DNA of 64,000 nucleotides. Origin: Stramonita haemastoma. Lineage: Eukaryota; Mollusca; Gastropoda; Neogastropoda; Muricidae. Of this stretch, positions 10,691 through 21,834 are shown one piece after another (within the stretch, counting starts at the first letter, position 1; each line of letters begins with the position of its first letter). The stretch is taken from the NCBI GenBank assembly GCA_030674155.1, contig CM060322.1:66423613-66487612 (forward strand), given 5' to 3'. A program made the position numbers and the translations under genes. Below the pieces are notes generated by a model that was given only the letters and a program-made list of their open reading frames with translations, had not been told where the DNA came from and did not search any database.

Positions 10691-13015
10691 TCACAAAGAA
10701 ATTACATACCGATCTTTTGCAAAATTCAATGAAAATCATTTTCTAAATGAACTGTTAACTTCTTCGCTAAACAATGTTCACAACTTGACAGATCCAGAAG
10801 AAGCCTTGACCTTCAGGCTTGAAACTTTTATGTCTATATATAATAAACATGCTCCTTTTAAAACCCACAGAGTAAGGCATAAAGTACAACCAGAATGGAT
10901 AACAAAGGAAATTTCATCTGAAGCACAGCATCAAGATAACTTGTTAAAAGCAGCAAAATTTGATGAATACAAAGCTCAAAGAAACAAAGTTAATTCCTTA
11001 AAGCGAGCAAGTAAACAAAAATACTTTCAAAATTTTACTTCTTCCAGATAAAATTGAATGTCAATGTGGAAAGCTATCAACCAGCTAGCTAAAAAAATTT
11101 CCTCACCTTCCAGTATTTAAAATATTTCTCCTGATTGCCCAAATACCTATTTTACCACGATGCCAGATTTATTGATAAAAGAGAATGATGCTACACAAAA
11201 CTCCCTAGAAAAACTAAAACCTTTTTGCAGATCCAAAAATATCAAATCAGCTTTGAAAATGCCACTATTGAACATAACTGAAGTTTACCAATTCCTACAA
11301 TGCTTAAAGCAAACAAAAAGTCAAGGTCCAGATGGTGTGGATGGAAACATTCTCAAAATGGCAGCTCCCTTTATAACTGAGATGCTCACTTATGTTTATA
11401 ACTTGTGTATTGGAAAATGTCACTTCCCATCACAAATCAAGCTGGCCAAAGTAATTTCCCTTTCATAAATCTGGTGACTCTCCAAAACCATGTAACTACA
11501 GGCTAATATCAGTTTTATCAATTATATCCAAACCATTTGAAAAACATATACACAAACACCTTAGTAATCATTTAGAACATTATAGTCTTTTAATTGATAA
11601 CCAATCAGGATTCAGGAAAAATCATTCTTGCCACACAGCTCTTACTAACGGTATAGATTCTTGGCACAACAATATAAATGCTAACAAATATTGTGGAGCC
11701 CTTTTTGTTGACTTTGCTAAAGCCTTTGATATAACTGACCATGAACTACTATGCTGAAAACTAATGCTATATGGCATATCTGATAACGGTCTGAAGTTAA
11801 TCAAATCATTCCTGCATAATAGACAATACATTTCGATCAATAACATTAAATCATCTACACTACCAGTAAAATATGGGATACCTCAAGGGTCTGTTCTAGG
11901 TCCACTTTTATTCTCTCTATATGTTAATGACCTTCAACTCTACATTAAAGAATCATGTGAGCTTTTCTGTGATGACACAACAATTCATACTAATAAGACC
12001 AATCTTAATCAAATATCTGCCTCATTACAAAGTAGCATTGATTCTCTAAGCAAATGGTGCAATCATAACCATATGTCACTAAACCCACAAAAAAACTTCT
12101 TTTTTTTTCAGTAGAATTATAGTCCTTTCCAGCAGAGGCTGATATCAGCACTTGCAGCCGAGAATCAGGAATGCGGAGGTCCAACGCTCCCGCAAGCTCT
12201 CCCACCTCAGCACCTGGGCCACCCCAAAAATGTTACAATTTGTAGAAATTGTATGAAGCAACAAGTTGAAATGAAACTCACTTGAATATATAAACACAAA
12301 AGACCAACGACATGCTTATTACAAGACAAAAGAGACAAAACATGACAATTAGACTTCTACCCATATTTATAAACAATGAAACTATTGAGTAAGTTGATAA
12401 CCATAAACTTCTAGGTATTGTGATTGACAACAATTTTTCATGGATCGCACGCATAAATAAATTATCAAAAACAGTTTCAAAACATGTATACCAGCTTTGC
12501 AAAATCAAATACTTTATCAACGCACATGCCAGAAAACTATTCATACATGCATACATTCTATCTTTAATCAACTGTTGTTCTACCCTATTTGACACAACCA
12601 GTGCCAATACTCTCAAACCTCTAAATAGCAGTTACAAAAGAGCACTCAAAAGCAGTTCTTCTAAAATCTTCTACTTTAAGTGCATCAGACTATGCCAAAT
12701 GGGAGGTTCTTCCTTTAAAAGACATGTTTACCCTTAAATAAAGGAATGTTTACGCATAAAATTATGACAGGACATGCTCCACAAACCCTCTATTCTAAAT
12801 TTCATATGACCTCCAGATATCTTACCAAAATTCAACTACCAATACCTAGAATCGACCTCTTTAAATCAAGCCTTGCATACTCAAGTAGCCTACTCTGGAA
12901 CATGCTGCCAACATTCGTGAAAACATCCCAAAGTAGAGAAACTTTCAAGTAAGCGATTTATACCCACCTCAAATGTATTAACTGATGTACTAACAGATCA
13001 GTATTCCTACCACAT
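10691..13015 (+). mobile_element. LINE family 2, RT half and C-terminus (left arm)
   Basis: Resumes the element split at 8120. Blocks in order: WITKEISSEAQHQDN (about 10895), QCLKQTKSQGPDGVDGNIL (about 11300), VDFAKAFD (about 11707), KYGIPQGSVLGPLLF (11870), catalytic CELFCDDTTIHTN (about 11960), KLLGIVIDNNFSW (about 12405), and a C-terminal RIDLFKSSLAYSSSLLWNML (12850). The FCDD box is intact but frameshifts and stops separate the blocks. Both arms share a roughly 190 bp foreign insert at 12100-12290 between NPQK and TNDML. The match to the other arm ends at 12887. Confidence 0.85.
12100..12290 (-). repeat. A-tailed insert inside LINE 2
   Basis: About 190 bp interrupts the RT C-terminal region and is also present at about 48070-48260, so it predates the arms. 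Read on the minus strand it ends in an A-rich run, as a reverse-transcribed insert would. It contains an open stretch GELAGALDLRIPDSRLQVL. I do not recognise it; it could be a SINE or a retrocopied transcript fragment. Confidence 0.5.
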
Positions 13016-13080
13016 GTAAACCTCTGTGTGTGTATGCGCGTGTGTGTGTATGTGTGCCCGCATGCGCCGAGCACTCATGT
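13016..13080. repeat. Short (GT)n-rich spacer
   Basis: A GT-rich spacer between the end of LINE 2 and the 3' tail of the next LINE. It contains alternating purine-pyrimidine tgcgcgtgtgtgtg. Confidence 0.6.
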
Positions 13081-14116
13081 GTGAACAAAACAGAACAGAT
13101 CAGAACAGAACATCGTTTATTGCCATGGAAGCATACAAAGCTTATAGACACAAGTGAACAAATTGGTTAGAAAAAGTCACCGAAGATTCATGCAATCAAA
13201 AACATACTTTGCAAAGGGTCCTTGAAGGCCGTCAAGCTGTTTAAAATCACTTTGAACCAAATTATTCAAACATATTTGTTGGGTTATTCCTACCAATAAG
13301 TGGTTGGACTGATGCACCTCTTTAAGTAGATTACTTTGTAGACCCTGAAACAACATACATGCATCCAAAAAATGAAATTCATCTTCTACAACTCCACACA
13401 CATTACACAATCTTTCTTGTTTTGGGGTACCTGTATATCAACCACACTCAATGTTAAAATCGTGGGCACTGACTCAGAGTCTACAAAGAGCTTGTTTGTG
13501 GGATGGGTCGATATCTGCAACAAGGTAAGGTTCTAGGTGAAAATCAGTTTTTTTAAATTTTATCGTAAAATTCAAGTCTAATTGTTTTGGTTCTTTGTTG
13601 TTTCCCGAACTTGACGTATCTCTCTTCTAATTTTTGGCAAAATGGAAATTCCAGCCTGTTTTTACTAAGTGTTGACTGATTGTTCCAAACGTGTCCTAGC
13701 CCTAAATTATGAAGAAAGTTTTTAAGAAAGAATATCCAAAGAGCTTTAGCAGTGTCCTCTTGATTCAAAATAGCATTGTATACTCTTTTTGTGTAAGTAT
13801 TATGATGTACATGTAAGATATGAGTCCAGTAACCAATCACATGATATGCAACATAAATCCCCACTGGATATCTTCCTAATTCTGCAAGCGTTGGTAGATT
13901 CATTGATTTAGAGTGTAGACCCAAAATAAGCTTACAAAATCTCACATGTGTTTTTTCATGTGGATATTTAGCAGAAAGTTTCCAAAGAAAGAGGATATGT
14001 CTGAGTTAACTGAAATAGGTATCTTATTTTCAACCCATGGAAACCGAATTTCAGCTCCATATGTTGCTATATGCATAATCAATGAATCAAAAAGCTGCAT
14101 TATAGTATCATAACAA

Positions 14117-15741
14117 GAAATGACAATAAAATCATGCGATCTCGATCCTGTACCTGCTTCTCTTTTCATTCAGTGCATCCCACAGCTTATACCTACTATC
14201 ACAAAAATAGTTAACTCATCCCTTCTTTCTGGAAATTTTCCATCAGCTCTCAAAACTGTGATAGTCACACCTCTGCTCAGAAAGCACGACCTCGATCCTA
14301 ACATCCTGAAGAACTATAGACCCGTCTCTAATCTGCCTTTTATCTCTAAAGTCCTTAAAAAAGTTGTTCTGAAACAACTCAATAGCCATCTTCTTTCCAA
14401 TAATCTCTTTCCCCCTTTTCAGTCTGCCTATCGCGTCAACCACAGCACTGAAACCACCCTGGTTCATACTCTAAACATGCTTCTCCATGCTTCTGACTCA
14501 GGGAAAATCTCCCTTCTTACTCTTCTCGACTTATCTGCTGCCTTCGACACTATAGACCATTCAATTCTCCTCTCCCGTCTCCAGAACATGTTTGGCGTTA
14601 AAGGCACAGCCCTCACTTGGTTCACTTCATACCTCGCAGACCGAGTCCATACAGTTGCAGTAAACAAGATTCAATCAGCACCTGCCAAACTGGAATGTGG
14701 TGTCCCTCAGGGATCAGTTCTGGGCCCTCTTCTTTTAACCCTCTATACTGCTCCACTGTCACATATAATAGACCGTCATCATATCAATTATCACTTTTAT
14801 GCTGATGACTCGCAGATTCAAAGCAGTGACACACCTGAAAATCTTCCTTCTCTCTTGACAAATATGACCAGCTACCTTCAAGACATCCAACACTGGATGA
14901 TACAAAACAAATTACAACTAAATGCAGATAAAACCGAAGCCATGCTTGTAGGCACCAAACACAAACTCTCCTCCATTCCAATAACTTCAATAGAATTCGG
15001 CAATACGTCAGTTCCGCTATCCACTTCTGTGAAGTATCTAGGAGTTGTCGATAACACTCTCTCCATGCAAAAATTCATTACCCAAACCTGTCAGTCATGC
15101 TACTATCAACTATGGCGTATTAGCGCAATTCAAAAGTACCTGTCCACTGATGCAACTTCCAAACTTGTCACTTCTCTTATTGTCTTACGTCTGGACTATT
15201 GCAGTTCTCTTTTGGCTAGTCTGCCAGCATCATCCATCCACTCCCTTCAACGCATACAAAACTCTGCAGCTCATCTGGTCCTCAGAAAGAAAAAATCTGA
15301 GCACATTACCCCTCTCTTGCAATCTCTTTATTGGCTGCCCGTACCACAGAGAGTAAACTACAAGATCAATACCCTCTGTTACAAATGTCTCCACAATACT
15401 GCACCCTCCTACCTCTGTGCATGTCTTCACTTGTACACACCTTCTCGCGCTCTCCGCTCCTCGGCAGATACTTTGTCCCTAAGAACACCCAGATTCAACC
15501 TATCTACTGTTGGCTGCCGCTCTTTCTCTGTTTCCGGTCCATTGATGTGGAACGACCTTCCTCTCTCCCTCCGACAAAAGCCTACTTATGACACTTTTAA
15601 ATCCAACCTCAAGACACACTTATTTCAAACCTAAGTTTTTCTCCTTCCGCTTCCATCTCTTACCCGTCCCTGCCTTTAACATCCACCTGCCAAAGTGCAT
15701 AACGTTTGTGTGTGTGTGCGTGCGCACGCATGCTGCGTGCA

Positions 15742-15811
<70 letters not shown>
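14117..15811 (+). mobile_element. L2/CR1-like LINE, 5'-truncated, inside LINE 3
   Basis: The plus-strand ORF 14120-15634 (504 codons) begins inside the RT fingers (KSCDLDPVPASL) and runs to the natural C-terminus DTFKSNLKTHLFQT. Motifs: LKNYRPVSNLPFISK, LLTLLDLSAAFDTIDHSILL, LECGVPQGSVLGPLL, intact catalytic FYADDSQI (about 14798), VKYLGVV, and the C-terminal FSVSGPLMWNDLPLSLR. These are typical of the L2/CR1 group. The following (GT)n to 15811 corresponds to the 3' UTR of the related copy at 49300-51222. The ORF is open throughout, so it is relatively young, but it lacks an endonuclease. Confidence 0.9.
15743..15811. repeat. (GT)n microsatellite
   Basis: An almost pure GT run of about 68 bp preceded by a short tgcgcacgcatgc palindrome. 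It lies in the LINE 3' UTR; a GT-rich tract sits at the same place in the second copy (49430-49500). Confidence 0.95.
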
Positions 15812-17014
15812 CAATATCTGACAGAAAAGATTGCTAAGGGAATTATTCAGTGTTATTCCTCGATAATTTCCAGATTCCATTGGATCCCCAGATTTGAAAA
15901 TGGGTAAACTAATTCCCTTTTTCCACGATTCAGGATAAGTGCCAGAATTAAAAATTAGCTGAAATAATTTTTGAACAGTTTCTATCATGTCTGGTAGGCT
16001 GGCTTTTATTATTTCATTAGTAATGCCATCTTTTCCAGGTGCCTTTTTGTTGCGCATATTTCGAGACGCATGCAGTATCTCTTTTATAGTAATTGGAAAG
16101 TCGAGGTAAGAATATGAAATGTTTGAGTTTATAATTTCCAGTTCAGTTAGTACTTTTGCTTTATATTTTTATCAATGTTACCTTTTTTCAAGCTTTTGGG
16201 TAAAAGGCCTTCCAAATGTTTTAACCATTTCGAGTTTGAAAGGGGAGAGTGATTATCTTTTATAGGATTCTCTGCTTCTTGGAGTAGTTTTAAAGTCTTC
16301 CATACTTGGTTTGGGTCTTATGATAAGGCGTCATTGAGACTTTGAACTAACATATTTTTGTATAATCTCTTTTTTTTCTTCAACACTCTAGTATAAACTT
16401 TTAGCTGGTGATAGTATTTCTCATTTAACATTCTGCTTTGTGGGTGCCTATTTAGTGCATTCCTTAGTGATATAAGTTCTCTCCTATGAATGTAACAAGC
16501 TTGGTCAAACCACTTCTTAGAACGTTTTAAAGTTCGTTTTGTACGTCTTTGTGTACAATGGAGAGCTAGTTTTGATGCGTTTTTCAACATGTTTGTAACT
16601 TTTTCAACTATAAAATCGACAGATTTTGTAAAGTGTAGGGTATTTAGGTCGTTCTTTATTTCTTGTAACAGTTGACTGATTTCTCTGGTCTTTAATGCCT
16701 GACTAAGAGCTTTGGCAGATTTGTCATCCCAGAAAATTGGTCAGCATATTCATTCTGCTTATCATCATGTTTCTTGTTTGCGGAATATGCTGATAACTTT
16801 GGATTTTTGCCTTGACCTTTTTTCAGCGTTAAACTTACAGTTAATTGTAATTGACAATGGTCAGAAAACTGATTCAGGTCTTTAACTGTCATTTTAAAAA
16901 TTTCTTTTGTCAGAGTATCTGAACATATAAAATAATCTACAACACTACTACCTTACTGTACATGACAGGTATATTTCGCTTTCAAGTCCCCTAGAGTTTT
17001 GTCGTTTCTAATAA

Positions 17015-17028
17015 GTGTGTGTGTGTGT

Positions 17029-17100
<72 letters not shown>
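17015..17100. repeat. (GT)n microsatellite
   Basis: GT run of about 85 bp with one TATG interruption, at the truncated 5' edge of LINE 3. Confidence 0.95.
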
Positions 17101-17102
<2 letters not shown>

Positions 17103-17273
17103 GGGAAAACAAGCAAAGTAGGCACAAAAGGGGAAAGAAACCTTACATAAAAAATAAATATGTAAGAATACAAATTCAATTCAACATAAGAATCAAAACA
17201 CTCCTCTCGATAATAAGTCTAGGATAGCATTATGTGAAGGTAGAAGTTGGTAAGGAAAGGAAAGGAAAGGGAA

Positions 17274-17275
<2 letters not shown>

Positions 17276-17364
<89 letters not shown>
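17276..17364. repeat. (AG)n microsatellite
   Basis: AG run of about 88 bp preceded by AAGG steps. The SINE-A tail that follows on the minus strand suggests the tract grew from the SINE 3' end. Confidence 0.95.
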
Positions 17365-17365
<1 letters not shown>

Positions 17366-17367
<2 letters not shown>

Positions 17368-17490
17368 TATTCTTTTATATCGAGGATAACAGAATAAGCA
17401 ACATGTGCTTTTTTTCATCCGGTCCCCGTGTGTAGGCAGTTTTTGTAAATATTGTCTGTATAATTCTGTTCCCACCGGCACACGATGGCC
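17366..17490 (-). repeat. SINE-A 3' fragment
   Basis: Reverse complement of the SINE-A tail (compare 18330-18430): tttattcttttatatcgagg, then ggtccccgtgtgtaggcag. The tRNA head is absent. Confidence 0.75.
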
Positions 17491-17905
17491 ACACACACAC
17501 AATCACACACACACAAAGGCACATCGACACCCACAGGCACACACATGCCCCCTCCCCCCACACACACACACGTTTGTTTAAATAATTATCAGTGTATCCA
17601 GTTAGGATGTCGAGCTTTATTCAGATTATTCATTCAAAGATTATTCATTCATTCATTCATTCTCCACTTCCCTCTTCTCTCCTCTGTCTGGAATTTAAGT
17701 TTGTATTCATAATACATTCTTTGTTTTGATTTTTTGTGTCCTATTCTTTAAAAAAAGAAATTGTTCGTTGTTTGGTAGAGTTTTTTTGTTGGTTATTTGT
17801 GTTCTTTTATGCCCAGAGGGCTGGTTGTAAAAAGCATGTTTGCTTATGCCGTTACCCTCTTTAAATAAAATTTATTCAATTCAATTTAATTCAATTCAAT
17901 TTAAT
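17491..17905. other. Low-complexity and SINE-tail sequence, no gene
   Basis: Holds CA-rich DNA (17490-17570), an (ATTC)n stretch near 17628-17662 and a diverged SINE tail ending in repeated TTCAAT near 17870-17900. No coding signal. Confidence 0.6.
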
Positions 17906-17969
17906 TCTCTCTCTCTGTCTCTCTGTCTCTCTTTCTCTGTGTCTCTTTGTCTTTCTGTCTGTCTGTCTT

Positions 17970-18000
<31 letters not shown>

Positions 18001-18002
18001 CC

Positions 18003-18058
<56 letters not shown>

Positions 18059-18097
18059 GGGAGGGAGGGAGGGAGGGAGGAAGGGAAGGAGGGAGGG
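17906..18097. repeat. (CT)n, (CTGT)n and (GGGA)n microsatellites
   Basis: CT runs, then CTGT repeats (about 17957-18000), CT again to 18059 and GAGG/GGGA repeats to 18097, directly against the head of a full SINE-A. Confidence 0.9.
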
Positions 18098-18435
18098 AGA
18101 GATAGCCTAGTGGTCAGAAAATTGTGCTGGCAATTTGATCACCCAGGTTCATATCCGGTGGAGGAGATTTTTCTCCTGGAGTTAACATCAGTGCTGACTC
18201 CAGTATCCCCAAAAGTCCTTCAGATGAGACTTTAAACCGAGGCTGTGTGCCAATGCACGTAGAACATCTTGCCACACGTTACATCCTGTTCTGCTTTTCG
18301 TAAGAGTAGGCCAACATGTGCTGGTGGGAACAGATGACATTTACAAAACTGCATACACATGGGGACTAGATGTAAAAAAGCACAAGAGTGCTTATTCTAT
18401 TATCCTCAAAATAAAAGAATAAAAGAATAAACGAT
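18098..18435 (+). repeat. SINE-A, complete tRNA-headed copy
   Basis: The head resembles a tRNA with a pol III A box (ctagtggtcagaa, about 18108-18120) and B box (ggttcatatcc, 18146-18156). A conserved body follows (ccttcagatgagactttaaa) and a tail gagtgcttattctattatcc ending in AATAAA-like repeats. A second full copy is at 63061-63396. tRNA-derived SINEs are transcribed by pol III from these internal boxes and mobilised by partner LINEs; the partner is not identifiable here. Confidence 0.85.
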
Positions 18436-18438
18436 TAC

Positions 18439-18442
<4 letters not shown>

Positions 18443-18518
<76 letters not shown>
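18443..18518. repeat. (CT)n microsatellite
   Basis: CT run with two CCT interruptions, just after the SINE-A tail. Confidence 0.95.
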
Positions 18519-18627
18519 ACAAATTTTACTTTGCTTCTTTGTTGGTTGATTTTTTAAATCTGGATGTTGAGAAATATCATTTCATATTTTGATCTGTTTG
18601 GATGAAGGAGTCAGTGTTGACTATATT

Positions 18628-18868
18628 TTGTATTTGTATTTTGTACAACTTTATGTCACAGCAGATTTCTCTGCGTGAAATTCGGGCTGCTCTCCCCGGG
18701 AGAGCGCGTCGCCACATGTGCAGCGCCTACCCATTTTTTTTTCTTTTTCCTGCATGCAACTGTATTTGTTTCCCTATCAGAATGACTTTTTTCTACAGAA
18801 TTTTGCCAGGGACAACCCCCTTGTTGCCGTAGGTTCTTTTACGTGCGCTAAATAGTGATGTGTAACAC

Positions 18869-18902
<34 letters not shown>

Positions 18903-19042
18903 TAGCGCCCAGACCACCACTCAGGTTCTAATGGATGGGGAAAAAGTTTTGGGTCCAAACGGGGTTCGTACCCCGCACACTCCGACCCGGGCTTTTTGCT
19001 TTCTAGGCAAGGCGCGTTACCGCTTAGACCACCGATCCACCC
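18628..19042 (-). repeat. SINE-B, complete copy
   Basis: Read on the minus strand: a tRNA-like head with A box tggtctaagcggtaa (about 19018-19032) and B box near 18962-18974 (rc of gggttcgtacccc), a central domain containing rc of gaaagactagcgcccagacc, and a long 3' part with rc of ttatgtcacagcagatttct. I recall this arrangement as common in marine snail genomes. Other copies: 45893-46318 (same orientation) and 63425-63815 (opposite). Confidence 0.85.
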
Positions 19043-19492
19043 TGCACTATTGCCAGATTCCTGCACATTTTACCACCTAGGCCCAAACATTTCACACTGT
19101 GTGCCCCAAGGGACCTACAGCACATATGAAAAAAGAAAAGAAAAAACACAAGTTAGGGTAGGTTACACTATCTCATCAAGGATGCAGTGCAGATAGTCAG
19201 GAAATATACAAACACCAAATAATCTTATTTGTCAACGTTTCTGATTGGCCAAGAGCTTTAGTTTCTGACCAATCACTATTTTCCTTTTATCACCACAGCA
19301 ATTTTAAAGAAAACAAGATGGCAAACCACCTGTAAGTTTACAGATGGATGAAAACAATGAACATTCAGACTTGAATATACACACCTCACACATTTGCACT
19401 CACCTGTGCATAAGGGTACATGCACGTATGTGCGCACACACACATGTATGTCTGCACGCATGCAAACAGGCATGCACCCACACACCTGCCCC
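19043..19492. other. Non-coding spacer
   Basis: No ORF of note. It ends in a CA/TG-rich patch (19380-19490). Nothing else recognised. Confidence 0.5.
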
Positions 19493-19740
19493 CACAGGCC
19501 ACCACCTACTCACCCCAGGATGAGGATAGGCCCCATAGTAGTGATATGGGTGGCTGAAAAGCACAAGCTGAAAAGCTCGTCCTCTTCCCATATGTAATGG
19601 TCAGAAATGTCAAGCAAGAACACAAAAGAGAGCAAGTACCGCTAGCTCAGGCTCGAGAAAGCTCCTGTCATGTTCTTTAGAAAATGGCGCCTGGCCAGAG
19701 GCTCAAGGGAAAACATTTGGGGTCGTGTTTGTGCACTTAC
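19493..19740. repeat. Direct repeat with 21640-21834 plus 22823-22885
   Basis: About 250 bp containing ccccatagtagtgatatggg and aaaatggcgcctggccagag. The same sequence recurs 2.1 kb downstream, where it is split by a 988 bp piggyBac-like MITE. On the minus strand both copies could encode LLDISDHYIWEEDELFSL followed by a GTGAGT donor. This copy has lost the acceptor AG (ttttgt instead of ttttag). It serves as the empty site for the MITE (ctttagaaaatgg here). Confidence 0.85.
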
Positions 19741-20936
19741 AAGCACAAACAGCACAAGCATAGGCATATACACACACAAACATGCACACACATGCATATA
19801 CGCACATGCATGCACACACATGCACGCACACACATCCACACACATTCTCACAGATACATACATATCGAGGGCTGACTGCTAGTACTTCGTAACTTGAATT
19901 TTGCACTTTCGGAGAAAATGCAAAGAGAAAGTTCAAGCAGCTATCTTTATGTTTCTTATGAGCGGAATGCTTTGGAAATTCACTATGTTCATTGTAAACA
20001 TATGGTGTGAAGGTGATGTAAATATGTAAAGGATACAACAATGACTACATTTATTTTTTATTTAATGTTTAGTACCAACTGAAATAAGGGATTTTAGCTG
20101 CATTTTGACCCACTGCTACAAGTTAGTAACAACTGTTACTGGGATCTAGCCCACCCCGTAAGTGTACAGGGTGGTTGCACTGTGGCTGCTATAAGTACTC
20201 AACTCTGATTGCTGATTTCTAGCAGGCACTATTCCCCCCCTATTGCTGTCCAATCCTGGGAGCTATCAGTCTTTATCTCAAAATAATTACCACTAGCAGG
20301 TTCTCTAATGGCATGGGTCACTTTCAACATACTGCCGAAACTCCTGATCTTGAATTAAGAAGTTTTATTAAGCTTCCTTCTGAGATAAATGGAGTATGTT
20401 TCTACTGATAAAACTATGTATTTGCACTTAAGTGTTTTTAGTTGAAAGGATTCCTTCAACTTAATAGACAGGAAGATATAGAAAACAAAGTAAGTGTGCC
20501 TTTCCCATGAGGAGAAACATTGATCAATCAAACATTGCAAATAAAATTATGTACAAATACTAAAAAGAACATAAAAACTGTACATACCAACTGTTCTTCT
20601 CTGGGTTTTTTGCCACTGACGAAGAATATTTTGTTGAGATATAGCCATCCAAGATAAGAGTTATTCCAACAGTGAAATCCACATACCACAACGGTATTCC
20701 GATGTCACAAATGCCATCTCCACAATTCAGAACGTGTACAGTTTCAAGCTTTCCTTTCATGAATAATCTATATCAGTTCTAGCACAGCACACTGTGATAA
20801 TCATTGTTCTCTAATCAGTTCTAGCACAGCACACTGTTTGTGATAACCATTGTTCTCTGCAGCTAAACAGTAACAACTGCTAACACACACAACCCCCTCC
20901 CCATCCCACCCTCCCCACACAGCCTTGCAGCCAATT
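19741..20936. other. Unassigned stretch with a small tandem duplication
   Basis: CA-rich to about 19860, then unique-looking A/T-rich DNA. A roughly 50 bp unit (tcagttctagcacagcacac) is duplicated in tandem at 20769-20866. A minus-strand open stretch 20590-20760 (LNCGDGICDIGIPLWYVDFT) ends at a GTATGT donor-like site. I cannot support a gene from that alone. Confidence 0.4.
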
Positions 20937-21573
20937 CTAGTCTGTCTCCTCCCCACTGTCACAGTCATTCACATCCAGCTCCTCCAGACGGTCCACCTGG
21001 CTGACCAAGGTCAGCAGGTTGTTGTAGAAGGGGTGGTGCTCCTCTGGAATCACACCTGAGCGACACAGGGAAAGTAGGTCTCGCTTCTTGGCCTCTGAAA
21101 TGGGCAGCTTGCCCTGGTAACGAGGTTTGATGATCTGCCCCAGAGATGGCTGCCTCCTCCTTGCTGAGGGTGTTGAGAGACAGAGCTGGTAGTAATCACT
21201 ATCATCAAAGTCGTACTTGAAGAACATGGTGTCTTGGCGTTTGCTGAAGTGGATCACCTTCATCTTCAGCCAGCTCACTCGCTTGCTCTGCCTGTCCACC
21301 TTGGTGTTGCGGATGACCTGTGATGCCAGGTGCTTGAAGTCAAGGATCTGACTGAACCAAATGGGGACAACAGTGTAGGGGTTTTGGCGCCTCGCCATGC
21401 GGGAAATAATGTCCCAGCCACTGGGAGTGTACACAGGGCTTGCTTTTAGTGCAAATGCAATTGCTGAGTGCATAGAATCACATTCCATCTGCATAAGGCC
21501 GGTCTCCAGGTACTTGTGGGTGACTGAAGTGATAGTGGGAACTTGCTCGAGGGCATACAGGATGGCTACTGCT
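20937..21573 (-). CDS. C-terminal exon of a transposase-like multi-copy family
   Basis: The open frame runs from an acceptor-like ttgcaatcag (exon start about 21573) to a TAG stop at 20937, about 212 codons. It starts QYLAVAILYALEQV, then VTHKYLETGLMQMECDSMHS, MARRQNPYTVVPIWF, YQGKLPISEAKKRDLLSLC and IPEEHHPFYNNLL, ending in an acidic tail. The H-x-YLE-x8-ECDSMHS block and the PIS-x-KK-DL-LC...IPEE...FY block match an expanded family of unnamed invertebrate proteins that I believe to be transposon-derived; this is from memory. No N-terminal part was found, so it is either a fragment or one exon of a gene with distant upstream exons. It is not in the right arm. Confidence 0.6.
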
Positions 21574-21653
21574 AAGTACTGATTGCAATTTTAACATACA
21601 TATGCATGCATGCACACATACCCACACCCACCCTCACACTACCACCTACTCAC

Positions 21654-21766
21654 CCCAGGATGAGGACACACAGGCCCCATAGTAGTGATATGGGTGGCTG
21701 AGAAGCCCAAGCTGAAAAGCTCATCCTCTTCCCATATGTAATGGTCAGAAATGTCAAGCAAGAGTA
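21654..21766 (-). other. Candidate 113-nt exon upstream of the transposase-like exon
   Basis: Flanked by an acceptor-like ccctcttttag and a GTGAGT donor. It encodes VLLLDISDHYIWEEDELFSL then GFSATHITTMGP in one frame. Splicing over the 80 bp gap to 21573 would keep the reading frame. The peptide is not recognised and does not resemble the DDE core expected upstream, so the join is conjectural. It lies in the repeat shared with 19493-19740. Confidence 0.35.
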
Positions 21767-21834
21767 CTAAAAGAGGGCCAGTACGGCAAGCCTATCAACT
21801 GTCAAGCTCAAGAAAACCCCTGTGTTGTCTTTAA

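Larger units (their letters stand above)
13081..17006 (-). mobile_element. LINE family 3, nested and gutted
   Basis: Minus-strand non-LTR element read from 17006 down to a 3' tail of repeated TTCTG at 13081-13110. Endonuclease residues appear at 16692-16980 (SSVVDYFICSD, FSDHCQLQL), a linker at 16318-16590 (SKKWFDQACYIHRREL), early RT at 15840-16057 (NKKAPGKDGITNEIIKASL, GNYRGITL), and C-terminal blocks at 13553-14169 (LFDSLIMHIATYGAEI, ELGRYPVGIYV) and 13177-13410 (CNVCGVVEDEFHFLDAC). The RT palm with its YADD box is missing: that interval is occupied by the plus-strand L2-like LINE (14117-15811), so insertion was accompanied by deletion. Not found in the right arm. Confidence 0.8.

Noticed and set aside
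18098..18175. tRNA gene (also at 19042, 46318, 63061 and 63425)
   Set aside because: A and B boxes are present but they head dispersed SINEs, and I could not fold a full acceptor stem and anticodon arm with confidence.
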